A DNA stretch of 64,000 bases, taken from NCBI GenBank assembly GCA_963750895.1, contig CAVVSD010000006.1:1-64000 (forward strand), given 5' to 3'. The stretch comes from CAVVSD01 sp963750895 (lineage in GTDB: Bacteria; Actinomycetota; Thermoleophilia; Solirubrobacterales; Solirubrobacteraceae). The first letter of the stretch is position 1, and each line of letters opens with the position of its first letter. The position numbers and the translations under genes were made by a program. The notes under the pieces are model-generated. The model had not been told where the DNA came from. It ran no database searches and saw only the letters and a list, made by a program, of their open reading frames with translations. This document shows, piece by piece, positions 43,390 through 51,885 of the stretch.

Positions 43390-44533
43390 CCACGTCCAGC
43401 CGCGCCGGGCCGCGGAACACCCACCCGCGGTAGGGCACGTCGCCGCCCGCGAGGCGGATTCCCGGCAGGGCGAGCAGCGCCGGCAGCGCGGCGCGCGCCA
43501 CCTGCTGGCGCGCGACGTACGCGCCGGGGCAGACGTGGGGCCCGCGCGAGAACGCCAGGTGCCGGGTGGTCGCGCGCGTCAGGTCGAAGCGGTCGGGGTC
43601 CTCCCAGTGGCGCTCGTCGCGGTTGGCCGACGCGATGAGCACGCCGATCCGCGTCCCGGCCTCGAGCTCCACCCCGGCGAGCTCGGTGTCCTCCTGCACG
43701 ACGCGCGGGAACATCCCGATCGGGGAGATCCAGCGCAGGCTCTCCTCGGTGGCCTTGCCGAGGTTCTCGGGGTCCTCGCGCACGAGCGCCTCCTGCTCCG
43801 GGTCCGCGAGCAGCGCGTGCAGCGCGGTGGCGATGACGTCGCGCGGCTCGTTGAGGCCGCCGGAGATGAAGAGCTTGACGTTCGCGCGGATCTCGTCCTC
43901 GCTCAGCGTCCCGGCGTCGACGAGCGCACGGAGCACCGTGCCGTCCTCCGCGGTGTCCCACGCAGCGTCGATCGCGTCGTCGACGAGCCGGTTGCCGCGC
44001 TCGCAGCGCTCCCACGTGTCGCGGTCGTCGCCGTAGTTGCCGATCCCGTCGATGAACGCCTGCGACGCGAACTCCAGGTCCGCGTCGCCCGCCGTGTCGA
44101 GGCCGAGCAGCAGCTTGAGCGTGCGCGCGGCGAACGGGCCGGCGAAGTCGCCGAGGACATCCATGCGCCCGCGGTCGCGGAGCGGCCGCAGGAGCGCGTC
44201 GGCCTCGCGCTCGAACATGTCGCCCCAGCGATCGGCGAACCCGCGGAAGCGCAACGGCGACTGGGCGGGGGCGCGCAGGCGCGCGTGCTCGTCGCCGTCG
44301 ACGCGCAGCATCGTCCGGCCCATGGCGCGCGTCATGAGCGACGGGTCCTCGCGCGCGGTGATCTCCTTGCGGTCGTCGAGCGCGACGACGTCCTCCCAGC
44401 GCGGCACGACGTAGCGCCCCGCCGCCTCGAGCCACACGCAGGCGCCCTCGTCGCGCAGGCGGCGGTAGGTGGGGTAGGGGTCGCGTGAGAGCTCGTCGCG
44501 CGTCGCGGTGACGCCCGACCCGGCGTGGCTCAT
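43376..44533 (-). CDS. cytochrome P450
   Basis: Heme monooxygenase of 385 residues, soluble bacterial type. The heme-binding loop is FSRGPHVCPGAYVARQ with the Cys ligand near residue 337; the ExxR motif is EESLRW; the I helix reads LFISGGLNEPRDVIATAL. In place of the usual Ala-Gly-x-Asp/Glu-Thr, the I helix has Gly-Gly-Leu-Asn-Glu-Pro-Arg-Asp, so the acid/alcohol pair for O2 activation is altered, a pattern seen in a subset of actinobacterial P450s. Substrate unknown. A [3Fe-4S] ferredoxin that could donate electrons is encoded at 56020; no reductase lies close by. Confidence 0.92.
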   Translation of the reverse strand: MSHAGSGVTATRDELSRDPYPTYRRLRDEGACVWLEAAGRYVVPRWEDVVALDDRKEITAREDPSLMTRAMGRTMLRVDGDEHARLRAPAQSPLRFRGFADRWGDMFEREADALLRPLRDRGRMDVLGDFAGPFAARTLKLLLGLDTAGDADLEFASQAFIDGIGNYGDDRDTWERCERGNRLVDDAIDAAWDTAEDGTVLRALVDAGTLSEDEIRANVKLFISGGLNEPRDVIATALHALLADPEQEALVREDPENLGKATEESLRWISPIGMFPRVVQEDTELAGVELEAGTRIGVLIASANRDERHWEDPDRFDLTRATTRHLAFSRGPHVCPGAYVARQQVARAALPALLALPGIRLAGGDVPYRGWVFRGPARLDVAWTA

Positions 44534-44590
44534 GTTCCGAGCCTACGCCCCCGGGACGGGGTCGAGGCGCACCGCTGGACGTCGGACCGC

Positions 44591-44953
44591 TCAGTGCGCA
44601 GCCTGCCCGTGGTGGGCGACCCGCACCCCGACGAACGCGAGACCGCCGATCGCCAGGACGCCACCGAAGGCGATCAACGCGATCATGAAGGCGCCCATGC
44701 CGTCATCCGTGGTCGAGACGACCGCGACCGACTCGGCGGGCGCGGGCGTCGCCGCGACGGCGGGCGCCTCGGAGTAGCTGCGCTCCGACACCACCGGCGC
44801 CGGTTGCGGCGCGGACGTCTCGGAGTAGGTCCGCTCAGGGATCGGCGCCGCCCAGGCCGCGCCGCCCACCGACAGCGCAAGCGCGACCACCACCCCAGCG
44901 GTCAAGGCGAGACGCCTTCCGGCGAGCGGAGATCCTGCGACCTGGATGCGCAT
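44591..44953 (-). CDS. small membrane-anchored surface protein
   Basis: A 120-residue protein of unknown function. It has a signal peptide (LALTAGVVVALALSVGGAAWA, cut before APIPER), a Pro/Ala/Ser/Val-rich stretch with a repeated element (ERTYSETSAPQ and ERSYSEAPAV), and one C-terminal membrane helix (MGAFMIALIAFGGVLAIGGL) with a short His-containing tail. A GGAGG ribosome binding site precedes the ATG. The layout suggests a protein held outside the membrane by its C-terminal helix. No partner is evident; neighbours are the P450 and a solute-binding lipoprotein. Confidence 0.6.
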   Translation of the reverse strand: MRIQVAGSPLAGRRLALTAGVVVALALSVGGAAWAAPIPERTYSETSAPQPAPVVSERSYSEAPAVAATPAPAESVAVVSTTDDGMGAFMIALIAFGGVLAIGGLAFVGVRVAHHGQAAH

Positions 44954-45070
44954 GACGCGCCTCCGTCTGATGGTGAGTGACCGGCGCTCACCCGCGTCGC
45001 GAACCTACAGCCGAGCCACGCCGCCGTCCACAAACCTGTCAGACAACGATCAGAGTCCCGGAGTCTCGAC

Positions 45071-45096
45071 GGCGCCGGGCCCGAAGGCCCGGCGCC
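45071..45096 (-). terminator. 11-bp GC hairpin with CGAA tetraloop
   Basis: GGCGCCGGGCC and GGCCCGGCGCC pair perfectly across CGAA, 11 bases past the stop of the lipoprotein gene at 45108. No T run follows, as is common in GC-rich actinobacteria. Confidence 0.7.
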
Positions 45097-45107
45097 ACCG
45101 GCAGGGT

Positions 45108-46433
45108 CTAGCCCTCTCCCGACTCTTCGTACTGCTTGCCGAGGAAGTTGCTCGGGACCGCGGCGATGTTGAAGCAGTCCTCCTTCTGCACGAACTTGTG
45201 GTCCTTCGGCACGATCGTGCGGTCGGAGTAGTTCGACAGGTACTGCTCGCCGCCCCACGACCACGGCTTGCAGAGGATGTCGGTCTCGTAGCTGTCGATG
45301 CCCTTGAAGGCCTCGTTGACCGACTTCTTCGTGACGTCGCCCTTGATGCCCAGGAGGGCCTTGGCGGCGATCGTCGCCGACACGTAGCCCATCTGGCTGA
45401 ACGAGCCGACCGCGACGTTCGGCGCGTACTTCTTGAGGACCGCGCGGTAGTTCAGCGTGTCCGGACCCGTGGTGTCGACGAGGTTGAGCTCGGCGTTGAT
45501 GCCGAGCTTGTCGTTCCAGGCGGGACCGAGTGCCGCCGAGATCGAGGCGTCGTTGCACGGCGTCGCGCAGGCCCACTTGACCTTGTCGATGAGGCCCTGC
45601 TGCTCGGCGCCCTGCAGGATCTTCAGCGCCTCGGGCGCCGTGAAGACGAGCACGACGCCGCCGCCGTCGCCGGCGGCGTTGGCGAGCTTGAGCGCCGTCC
45701 CCGGGCCGTCGGTGATCGGCACCGTCTCGTGGAACGCCTTGGCCGGCAGGTTGTTCTCCTTGGCGAGCTCGGTCGCCCCGAGGTTGTTGAAGTCCCCTCC
45801 GGGAATCTTCGCCCCCGCCACCGCGAGCCCCTTGACCTTCTGGCGCACGAGGTACTGCGCCGCGCCGAGCGCGGAGAAGTACGGGCCCATGTTCACGTTG
45901 CGGACGTTGCTCCCGAAGTAGCACTCGCGGGCGATGCCGGCCGCGATGACGTAGATGTCGTTCTTCTCGTAGTACTGGTGGTTGACGTCGCAGTCGATGA
46001 TGCTCGAGCTGCCGGCCAGTCCCAGCACCTTCTCTTGCTCGAACAGCTTGGTGGCCAGCGAGGCGACCTGCTGCGGGTTGGTCTGCTCGGGCTCGGCGAT
46101 GTACTCGACGGGCCGGCCGTTGATGCCGCCGTTGTCGTTGACGCAGTCGAAGACGGCCTTCGCCGTCTTGGTGATGTCGGTGAAGTCGACACCCGGCTGC
46201 TTGGTGATGATGGCGCCGATCTTGATGGCCTCGCCCGAGGCCTTCTCGCCGTTGCCGAGGCCGCACTTCGCCTCGGCGGACGCCGCGGTCGTCGAAGCGC
46301 CGCCGCCGCCACCACCGCCGCTTGCGGAATCGCTCTCATCGTCGCTTCCGCACGCTCCGACAGCGAGGGCGAGCGCGAACGCCGCCATCACCGCCAGCAC
46401 ACGTGGGCCGGCAGGATTCAACCTCGTACGCAA
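45108..46433 (-). CDS. periplasmic-binding lipoprotein, branched-chain amino acid type
   Basis: ABC-importer solute-binding protein of the LivJ/Leu-Ile-Val family, 441 residues. The signal peptide ends in a lipobox (LAVGACGSDD; Cys27 would carry the lipid), followed by a Gly/Ser-rich linker. The two-lobed fold is seen in IKIGAIITKQPGVDF, AVFDCVNDNGGINGRPVEYI and later MGYVSATIAAKALLGIKG. Extra Cys residues (KCGLGN, FDCVND, IIDCDV, ECYFG, CATPCND) suggest disulphides. No permease or ATPase genes are next to it. It may bind an aromatic or other small acid rather than an amino acid, given the demethylase-type genes beside it. Confidence 0.85.
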   Translation of the reverse strand: MRTRLNPAGPRVLAVMAAFALALAVGACGSDDESDSASGGGGGGGASTTAASAEAKCGLGNGEKASGEAIKIGAIITKQPGVDFTDITKTAKAVFDCVNDNGGINGRPVEYIAEPEQTNPQQVASLATKLFEQEKVLGLAGSSSIIDCDVNHQYYEKNDIYVIAAGIARECYFGSNVRNVNMGPYFSALGAAQYLVRQKVKGLAVAGAKIPGGDFNNLGATELAKENNLPAKAFHETVPITDGPGTALKLANAAGDGGGVVLVFTAPEALKILQGAEQQGLIDKVKWACATPCNDASISAALGPAWNDKLGINAELNLVDTTGPDTLNYRAVLKKYAPNVAVGSFSQMGYVSATIAAKALLGIKGDVTKKSVNEAFKGIDSYETDILCKPWSWGGEQYLSNYSDRTIVPKDHKFVQKEDCFNIAAVPSNFLGKQYEESGEG

Positions 46434-46507
46434 CGGACCCTCCCCAGAGTCAGACGAGACAGGACTTCGACCGACCGTACAGACAACTGGCTATTGACCG
46501 CAACCAA

Positions 46508-46528
46508 TTGTTCCGTTCACCGGAACAA
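46508..46528. promoter_or_regulatory. inverted repeat in the divergent promoter region
   Basis: TTGTTCCG and CGGAACAA form a perfect 8-base inverted repeat with a TTCAC centre. It lies between the lipoprotein gene (minus, start 46433) and the MetE-like gene (plus, start 46588), about 30 bases upstream of a TAGGCT -10 element (46558-46563). This is a likely regulator-binding site; the regulator is unknown. Confidence 0.5.
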
Positions 46529-46587
46529 CCGGCGTGCGGCGTTCTCCGCGCGCGGTCTAGGCTCGCGCAGGAGGAGAGGAGACCGAC

Positions 46588-47757
46588 GTGCCCAACCCAT
46601 CACGTCCCGCCCCGCCGCGCGCCGACCACGTAGGGAGCCTGCTCCGCCCTGCGGAGCTCTACGCGGAGATCGAACGCGTCTACGCGCCGCAGCACACCGC
46701 GCTGCTCGCCGAGGAGCGCGAGCAGGACCTGAGCCGCCTCCGCGAGCTGGAGGACGCGGAGATCCGCCGGGCCGTCGAGCGGCAGCTCGAGATCGGCCTG
46801 GAGGTCGTGACCGACGGCGAGTTCCGCCGCTTCATGTTCACGGGCTCCTTCTACGACAGCGTCGACGGCCTGCAGGTCGGCGGCGACGGCGTGCCGTTCT
46901 TCGACGCCGACGGCAACGAGCTGCGCTACCAGGGCCTGCCGGTGGTCAACAGCCGCCTGCGCAAGATCGACAGCCCGGCCGTGCGCGAGACCGAGTTCCT
47001 GCGGTCGATCACCGACGCGCGCTTCAAGGTGACGTTCCCCTGCGGATCGTTCTTCGAGCTGCCCTTCGTCTACAAGAACGGCGTCACCGAGAAGGTGTAC
47101 GACAGCCACGAGGAGCTCGTCGGCCACATGATGTCGATCCAGCGCGAGCAGATCGACGAGGCGGTCGCGGCCGGCCTGAAGTACGTCCAGCTCGACTACC
47201 CGCTGTACCCGATGCTGCTCGACCAGCAGTACCTCGACATCTTCGCCGCGATGGACGGGTCGACGTTCGACTCGCTCATGGACCGCTGCATCGCTGCGGA
47301 CCGGGCGATCATCGATGGCCTCCCGGACGACGTGACCCGCGCGATCCACCTGTGCCGCGGGAACTGGAAGTCCCGGCACATGGTCTCCGGCTCGCTGGAG
47401 CCGGTCGCCGAGCGGTTCTTCACCGAGCTGCCCTACGACGCGTTCTTCATCGAGTGGGAGGACATCCGCCGCGAGGGCGGCTACGAGGCGCTGCGCCAGG
47501 TGCCGAAGGGCCCGATCGTCTACCTCGGGATCGTCAACACGAAGGTCCCCGAGGTCGAGTCCGCGGACTCGCTCGTGCGCAAGATCGAGAGCGCGACGCA
47601 GTACATCGACGTGTCGCAGCTCGCGATCTCGCCGCAGTGCGGCTTCGCCTCGACGATGCACGGCAACGAGCTCGACGAGGACGCGCAGTGGCGCAAGCTC
47701 GAGGAGATGGTGAAGGCCGCCGAGACCGTGTGGGGAGGCGTGCCCGCCGTCAGCTGA
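46588..47757 (+). CDS. MetE C-terminal-domain-like methyltransferase (1)
   Basis: Cobalamin-independent methionine-synthase-family protein of 389 residues, only the catalytic barrel. The GTG is preceded by AGGAGGAGAGGAG, a strong ribosome binding site. It starts PRADHVGSLLRPAELYAEIE and holds the zinc-site motifs AIHLCRGNW (His-x-Cys) and ISPQCGFAS (Cys). Short MetE-like proteins use methyl donors other than polyglutamylated methyl-THF, or act on small thiols; the exact substrate is unknown. It converges on the LigM-like gene, overlapping it by eight bases. With the second MetE-like gene at 50027 and the demethylase, it suggests methyl-group transfer from a methoxylated or methylated substrate. 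Confidence 0.82.
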   Translation: MPNPSRPAPPRADHVGSLLRPAELYAEIERVYAPQHTALLAEEREQDLSRLRELEDAEIRRAVERQLEIGLEVVTDGEFRRFMFTGSFYDSVDGLQVGGDGVPFFDADGNELRYQGLPVVNSRLRKIDSPAVRETEFLRSITDARFKVTFPCGSFFELPFVYKNGVTEKVYDSHEELVGHMMSIQREQIDEAVAAGLKYVQLDYPLYPMLLDQQYLDIFAAMDGSTFDSLMDRCIAADRAIIDGLPDDVTRAIHLCRGNWKSRHMVSGSLEPVAERFFTELPYDAFFIEWEDIRREGGYEALRQVPKGPIVYLGIVNTKVPEVESADSLVRKIESATQYIDVSQLAISPQCGFASTMHGNELDEDAQWRKLEEMVKAAETVWGGVPAVS

Positions 47758-49069
47758 GCGTGGCGGTGTCGACGTCGCTGTTGCGTGGGTCGGTGAGGTA
47801 GGGGAAGCGTTCCACGGTGGCGCGGACGTCCTTGATGCGTCCGCCGTGGTCGCCCCATTGGACGGTGACCTCGTTGCCGATCTCGTTCTGGTCGACGTCG
47901 AGGCAGGCGTGGGAGAGGACCTCGCGGAACCAGTAGCTGTAGATCGTGCCCGACGACCAGCCGATCGGCCGGCCGTCCTTGAGGAGGTGGTCGGCGTGGC
48001 TGTTCATGCCCTGCGTCCACGGTGGTGAGGTCGGCAGGTCGATGGTCTTGTACTCCTCGCCGGGCTGCAGGAGCGAGGCGTAGATGTCGACGACGTCCTC
48101 GGGGTTCCAGCGCAGGGTCGCGACGGTGCGCCTCGGGTTGGCGACCTCCTCCTCGAGCGCGGCACGCCCGATGAAGTCGTGGTCGAACTTCACCGCGCGC
48201 TGCCAGCCGCACCTCCACGGGCGTGCGCAGGCGTGCGCGCGTGTCGGCGGGGTCGACGCTGCCGGAGACGTTGAGCGGCGGGTTGAAGCCGCTCGCCTCC
48301 ACCATCGCCATGTAGCCCGGATCGAGGTCGGCCGCTGTCTGGAACTGCCACGTCATCTGGGGGAAGCCGCCCTCGACGTGGTTGACGAGGTACGTGCGCC
48401 AGCCGAGGCGCTGGATGCCGAGGTCCTTGCCCGCCTTGAAGACGGCGTCGTAGATCGCGGGGCCGTCCTCGATCGGGCCGCGCAGCTCGTAGGCGAGGTT
48501 GCCGCTCATGCCGATGCGCCCGACCTCGACGGTGGTGCCGTTGATCTTCGCGTCGCGGAAGCGCAGGAACGCGATGTCGCGCAGCGATTCGCCGGTCGCG
48601 CGCTCCAGCGTCTCCAGCGACGTCGGGCCCGGCGATCTGGAACAGGTACCACGGCGTCGGCTCCATCTCGACGTCGTAGCGCCCGGCCGAGCTCACGAGC
48701 TTGTAGTGCGGCCACGGGTGTCCGGCGTAGTAGCGGTACTCGTGCTCGTCGTTGCGCTGGAGGATCGCGTGGGCGGTCAGCAGCCCGTCCTCGTTGCAGT
48801 AGATCCCGTGCTTCATCGAGCCGACCGGGAAGTTCTCCAGGCTGTTGACGAGGATCGAGGAGAAGAACTCCTTGACGTCGGGACCGCGGAAGCACGGTCT
48901 GCTGACGCGACAGCCCGCCGTGGATGTAGCACCCGGTCTTCCAGGACATGCTCTCGGGCTTCCAGCCCTCGAACTCCCAGGCCCACAGCTGGCCCACGAG
49001 ATTCATGTGCAGGCTCGGCTCGTCGTAGTAGGGCAGGCCGCGCAGGTCGGCGAAGGGGGAGTCGCTCAT
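47750..49069 (-). pseudogene. GcvT/LigM-like folate-dependent demethylase, three frameshifts
   Basis: Aminomethyltransferase-fold protein of about 440 residues if repaired. The ATG at 49069 gives MSDSPFADLRGLPYYDEPSL, then FEGWKPESMSWKTGCYIHGG, which resembles the N-terminal part of vanillate/syringate demethylases (LigM/DesA) more than glycine-cleavage GcvT. Further pieces, in other frames, are FRGPDVKEFFSSILVNSLEN, GKDLGIQRLGWRTYLVNHVE and FIGRAALEEEVANPRRTVAT, ending TDPRNSDVDTATLS. Breaks fall near 48895, 48627 and 48207. Each is explained by one indel. Enzymes of this type move a methyl group from an aryl ether or amine to THF. It lies downstream of the hydrolase and MetE-like genes on the same strand. 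Confidence 0.65.
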
Positions 49070-49121
49070 GGGGTGCAGCGTCGCCGCTCGCCGCACCTCG
49101 CCGCATCGGTGCGATCCACAG

Positions 49122-50027
49122 TCACCGCAGGTGCTCGGCCATGAACGCGGCCGCGGCGCGCGCCGTCCGCTCCCGGTGGTCCGTGTAGACGGCGTAGTGG
49201 CCGCCGGGCACCGCGAGCGTCACGACGTGCTCGCCCGCCTCGCGGACGGCATCGCGGATGAGGTCCGAGGGCGTGATCGTGTCGTCCTCGGCAAGGATCA
49301 CCAGCAGCGGGACGGCCACGTCCGGCAGGCACGCCCCCGGCTCGTACGCGGCGTAGCGCTCGAGGGAGCGGGCCGTGATCCGGTTGCGCCACGTACGCCG
49401 GCGCTCGGGTGGCAGCTCCGCGTAGAACCGCCATCGGTCCGCATCCGGGTACTCGCCGTCCGGCGCGGGCGGCAGCTCGGCGGGGTCCACCGGATCGCCG
49501 CCGTCGCCGTCGAGGTCGCGCCCGCCGGTGTCCGCGGCGGGCACGTACTCCGTCGCGGGCGGCGTCCGGCCGCGCCGCCGCGTCGCCTCCCCGCCGGAGA
49601 TGGTGGGGACCTGGGCGACGGCCGCGCGCACCCGGCGGTCGTCCTTCGCGACGCACAGCACGTGGCCGCCGCTGTAGCTCGTGCCCCACACGCCGAGGCG
49701 CTCGGCGTCGACGACGTCCATCCGCTCGGCCGCGTCCAGCGCGACGCCGTAGTCGGCGATCTGCCGGGCCGGATCGATGTCCCCGCGCGGGCCCTCGCTC
49801 GCCCCGAAGCCCCGGTGGTCGAACACGAGCGCCGCGATCCCGGCGTCGCGGAACGCGGCCGCGAAGTAGTCGAGGTTCATCTCCTTCACGGCCGCCCAGC
49901 CGTGGGCGAGCACGACCGTCGGCCAGGGCGGATCGCCGGGCGGCGCCACGAACCACGCGTGCAGGCGCGCGCCGGGCGCATCGATCCACAGCGAGCGCAC
50001 CGCCGCGGTCCGCAGCGGGGCGCCCAT
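49122..50027 (-). CDS. alpha/beta hydrolase
   Basis: Serine hydrolase of 301 residues. The nucleophile elbow is VWGTSYSGGHVL (Gly-x-Ser-x-x-Gly), the oxyanion region VVLAHGWAAVKEMNLDYFA, and the closing His lies in VPGGHYAVYTDH; the acid is probably Asp in ILAEDDTITPSD. A lid insert of about 60 residues (roughly 160-220) is present. FDHRGFGASEGPRG is typical of the family. Its ATG overlaps the stop of the upstream MetE-like gene (TGATG). Substrate is unknown; esters of methoxylated aromatics would fit the demethylase neighbour, but this is a guess. Confidence 0.85.
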   Translation of the reverse strand: MGAPLRTAAVRSLWIDAPGARLHAWFVAPPGDPPWPTVVLAHGWAAVKEMNLDYFAAAFRDAGIAALVFDHRGFGASEGPRGDIDPARQIADYGVALDAAERMDVVDAERLGVWGTSYSGGHVLCVAKDDRRVRAAVAQVPTISGGEATRRRGRTPPATEYVPAADTGGRDLDGDGGDPVDPAELPPAPDGEYPDADRWRFYAELPPERRRTWRNRITARSLERYAAYEPGACLPDVAVPLLVILAEDDTITPSDLIRDAVREAGEHVVTLAVPGGHYAVYTDHRERTARAAAAFMAEHLR

Positions 50028-51217
50028 CACGCCCAGAGTCGCTCGGAGGCCAGGCGGGCGCCCTCGACCAGCGCCTCGAGCTTCGCCCAGATCAGCGTCG
50101 GATGCACGCGGGTGATGTACGGGGTCTGGGCGAAGCCGCAGTCGGTGCTGGCGATGACGCGCTCGCGCCCGACGAGCTCGGCGAGGCGGACGATCCGCTG
50201 CGCGACGAGCTCGGGGTGCTCGAGGACGTTCGTGGCGTGGCTGATGAGCCCGGGCAGCAGGACGCGGTCGGCGGGAAGCTCGACGTCGCGCCACACCTCC
50301 CACTCGTGCTCGTGGCGCGGGTTGGCCTGCTCGAGCGCATAGCCGCCGACCGGGACCTCGAGCACGAGGTCGACGATCTCCCGCAGCGGGACGTCCGTGC
50401 TGTGCGGGCCGTTCCAGCTTCCCCAGCAGACGTGGTACCTGGAGCGCTCGGGCGGGACGCCGGCCAGCGCGCGCTTCAGCGCCTCGACGCGCAGCTCGGC
50501 CCAGGCGCGGTAGTCGCTCATGGTCGCGGGCGGGACCATGTTGTCGTACATCGTGGCCATGTAGGCGTCGTCGACCTGCACGTACAGGCCCGCGTCGACG
50601 ACCGCCCGGTACTCCTCGTTGAGCGCGTCGGCGAGCGCGAAGATGAAGTCCTCGTCGCTGTCGTAGTGCTCGTCGATCCGGATCGGCACCGCGCTCGACG
50701 GCGCGACCACCGGGAGGAAGCCGTCCTGCACGCCGGCCGACGCCATGGCGGCCTTCAGGTCGGCGATGTCGCGCTGCAGCGCCGTCGCGCCGGTGTAGGC
50801 GATCGGGCCGACGCACACGGACAGGCCGTGCTCGCGGACGCCGGAGGCGACCGGGTTGCGCCGGAAGTAGTCGGCGTAGAAGTCCGCGTAGACGCGACGG
50901 TCCTCGCCCAGGCGGGACGGGTCGCGCGGTCCCACGAGATCGCTGGGCGGGAGGGGGCGCTCCTCGAACCCGGCGAGGCGGTCGCGGATGTACCACGCCC
51001 ACGTCTGCGTCTTGCCGAACTCGCCGTCGCTCACGACGTCGATCCCGATCTCGTGCTGCTGGCGCACGACGTCGGCGACGGAGCGGCGCAGGCACTCCTC
51101 GAACGCCGCCTCGTCGAGCGCGTCGCCGTTCTCGTACGCGCGGAGGTACTCCTGGAGCTCGGGCGGGCGGGCGAGGCTGCCCACGTGCGTCACCCGGATG
51201 CGGTCGTCGTTGAACAC
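50027..51217 (-). CDS. MetE C-terminal-domain-like methyltransferase (2)
   Basis: Second short protein of the MetE family, 396 residues, start MFNDDRIRVTHVGSLARPPE. It keeps the family core: VVSDGEFGKTQTWAWYIRD (Asp-Gly-Glu), VDDAYMATMYDN, YHVCWGSWNGPHS (His-x-Cys) and IASTDCGFAQTPYI (Cys). It differs clearly from the protein at 46588, so the two are not recent duplicates. It leads an operon with the hydrolase (one-base overlap) and the LigM-like gene. Such proteins may use S-methyl or methyl-corrinoid-free donors. Together with the demethylase it points to one-carbon salvage. Confidence 0.82.
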   Translation of the reverse strand: MFNDDRIRVTHVGSLARPPELQEYLRAYENGDALDEAAFEECLRRSVADVVRQQHEIGIDVVSDGEFGKTQTWAWYIRDRLAGFEERPLPPSDLVGPRDPSRLGEDRRVYADFYADYFRRNPVASGVREHGLSVCVGPIAYTGATALQRDIADLKAAMASAGVQDGFLPVVAPSSAVPIRIDEHYDSDEDFIFALADALNEEYRAVVDAGLYVQVDDAYMATMYDNMVPPATMSDYRAWAELRVEALKRALAGVPPERSRYHVCWGSWNGPHSTDVPLREIVDLVLEVPVGGYALEQANPRHEHEWEVWRDVELPADRVLLPGLISHATNVLEHPELVAQRIVRLAELVGRERVIASTDCGFAQTPYITRVHPTLIWAKLEALVEGARLASERLWA

Positions 51218-51230
51218 GCCGCGATTCTCC

Positions 51231-51878
51231 TCACGCGGTGCGGTCGGCGGCCACCTCTGCGTTCCACCGCGCGGAACCCGCGTCGATCTGGGGCACGTAG
51301 CCCGCGCGCAGCGCGGCCACGGTCGACGGCGGCGTGATCACGGTGACGACCCCGGATGCCGGCCGCGCACGCGCCGCGGCGTAGCCCTCGAGCGTCCACG
51401 CGACGGCGGCGTCGCCGGTCAGCACGTGCGGCGCGCCGCCGAGCTCGACGAACACGCCGTCGGGGAGATCCGCCGCTCCCGCCTCGTGCAGCCGGCGACG
51501 GTGCGTCCCGCGGACGATCCGCTCGCCGTGCAGCACGCGGTTCATCTCCTTCGCGCTCGGCGCGGAGCCGGCCGCGTCGGCCCATGCCGCGCGGTAGCGG
51601 TCGTAGTCGCTGCGGCGGCACAACGCGCACGGGCGGTGCCCGGCGGCGAACGACACCGCCTCGTCGTGGAAGAACAGCCAGGTCATGCGGTGGGGGACCC
51701 ACTGCTCGCGCCGCAGCCCCTTGTACTCCAGGGAGCACGTGACCCAGGAGTCGTGCTGGTGGAAGCGGACGATCTCGCGGCCCTCGTGCAGGATGCCGCG
51801 GTTCCCGGTGAAGGCGCCGCGCAGCGGGATCGCCTCCAGGTCGCCGTAGGGGGTGACGCGGTTGCGGGCGGGCGTCAT
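51231..51878 (-). CDS. conserved actinobacterial protein with CxxC motif, function unknown
   Basis: A 215-residue soluble protein. It starts MTPARNRVTPYGDLEAIPLR, continues GAFTGNRGILHEGREIVRFH, and has VPHRMTWLFFHDEAVSFAAG followed by HRPCALCRRSDYDRYRAAW. The PCALC motif, with nearby His and Cys, could bind a metal. The second half (APHVLTGDAAVAWTLEGYAA) looks like a separate small domain. I recognise the pattern as a family widespread in actinobacteria but know no function. It lies directly downstream of prfC (eight bases between the prfC stop and this ATG), so the two may be co-transcribed. Confidence 0.6.
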   Translation of the reverse strand: MTPARNRVTPYGDLEAIPLRGAFTGNRGILHEGREIVRFHQHDSWVTCSLEYKGLRREQWVPHRMTWLFFHDEAVSFAAGHRPCALCRRSDYDRYRAAWADAAGSAPSAKEMNRVLHGERIVRGTHRRRLHEAGAADLPDGVFVELGGAPHVLTGDAAVAWTLEGYAAARARPASGVVTVITPPSTVAALRAGYVPQIDAGSARWNAEVAADRTA

Positions 51879-51885
51879 CCGGCCG

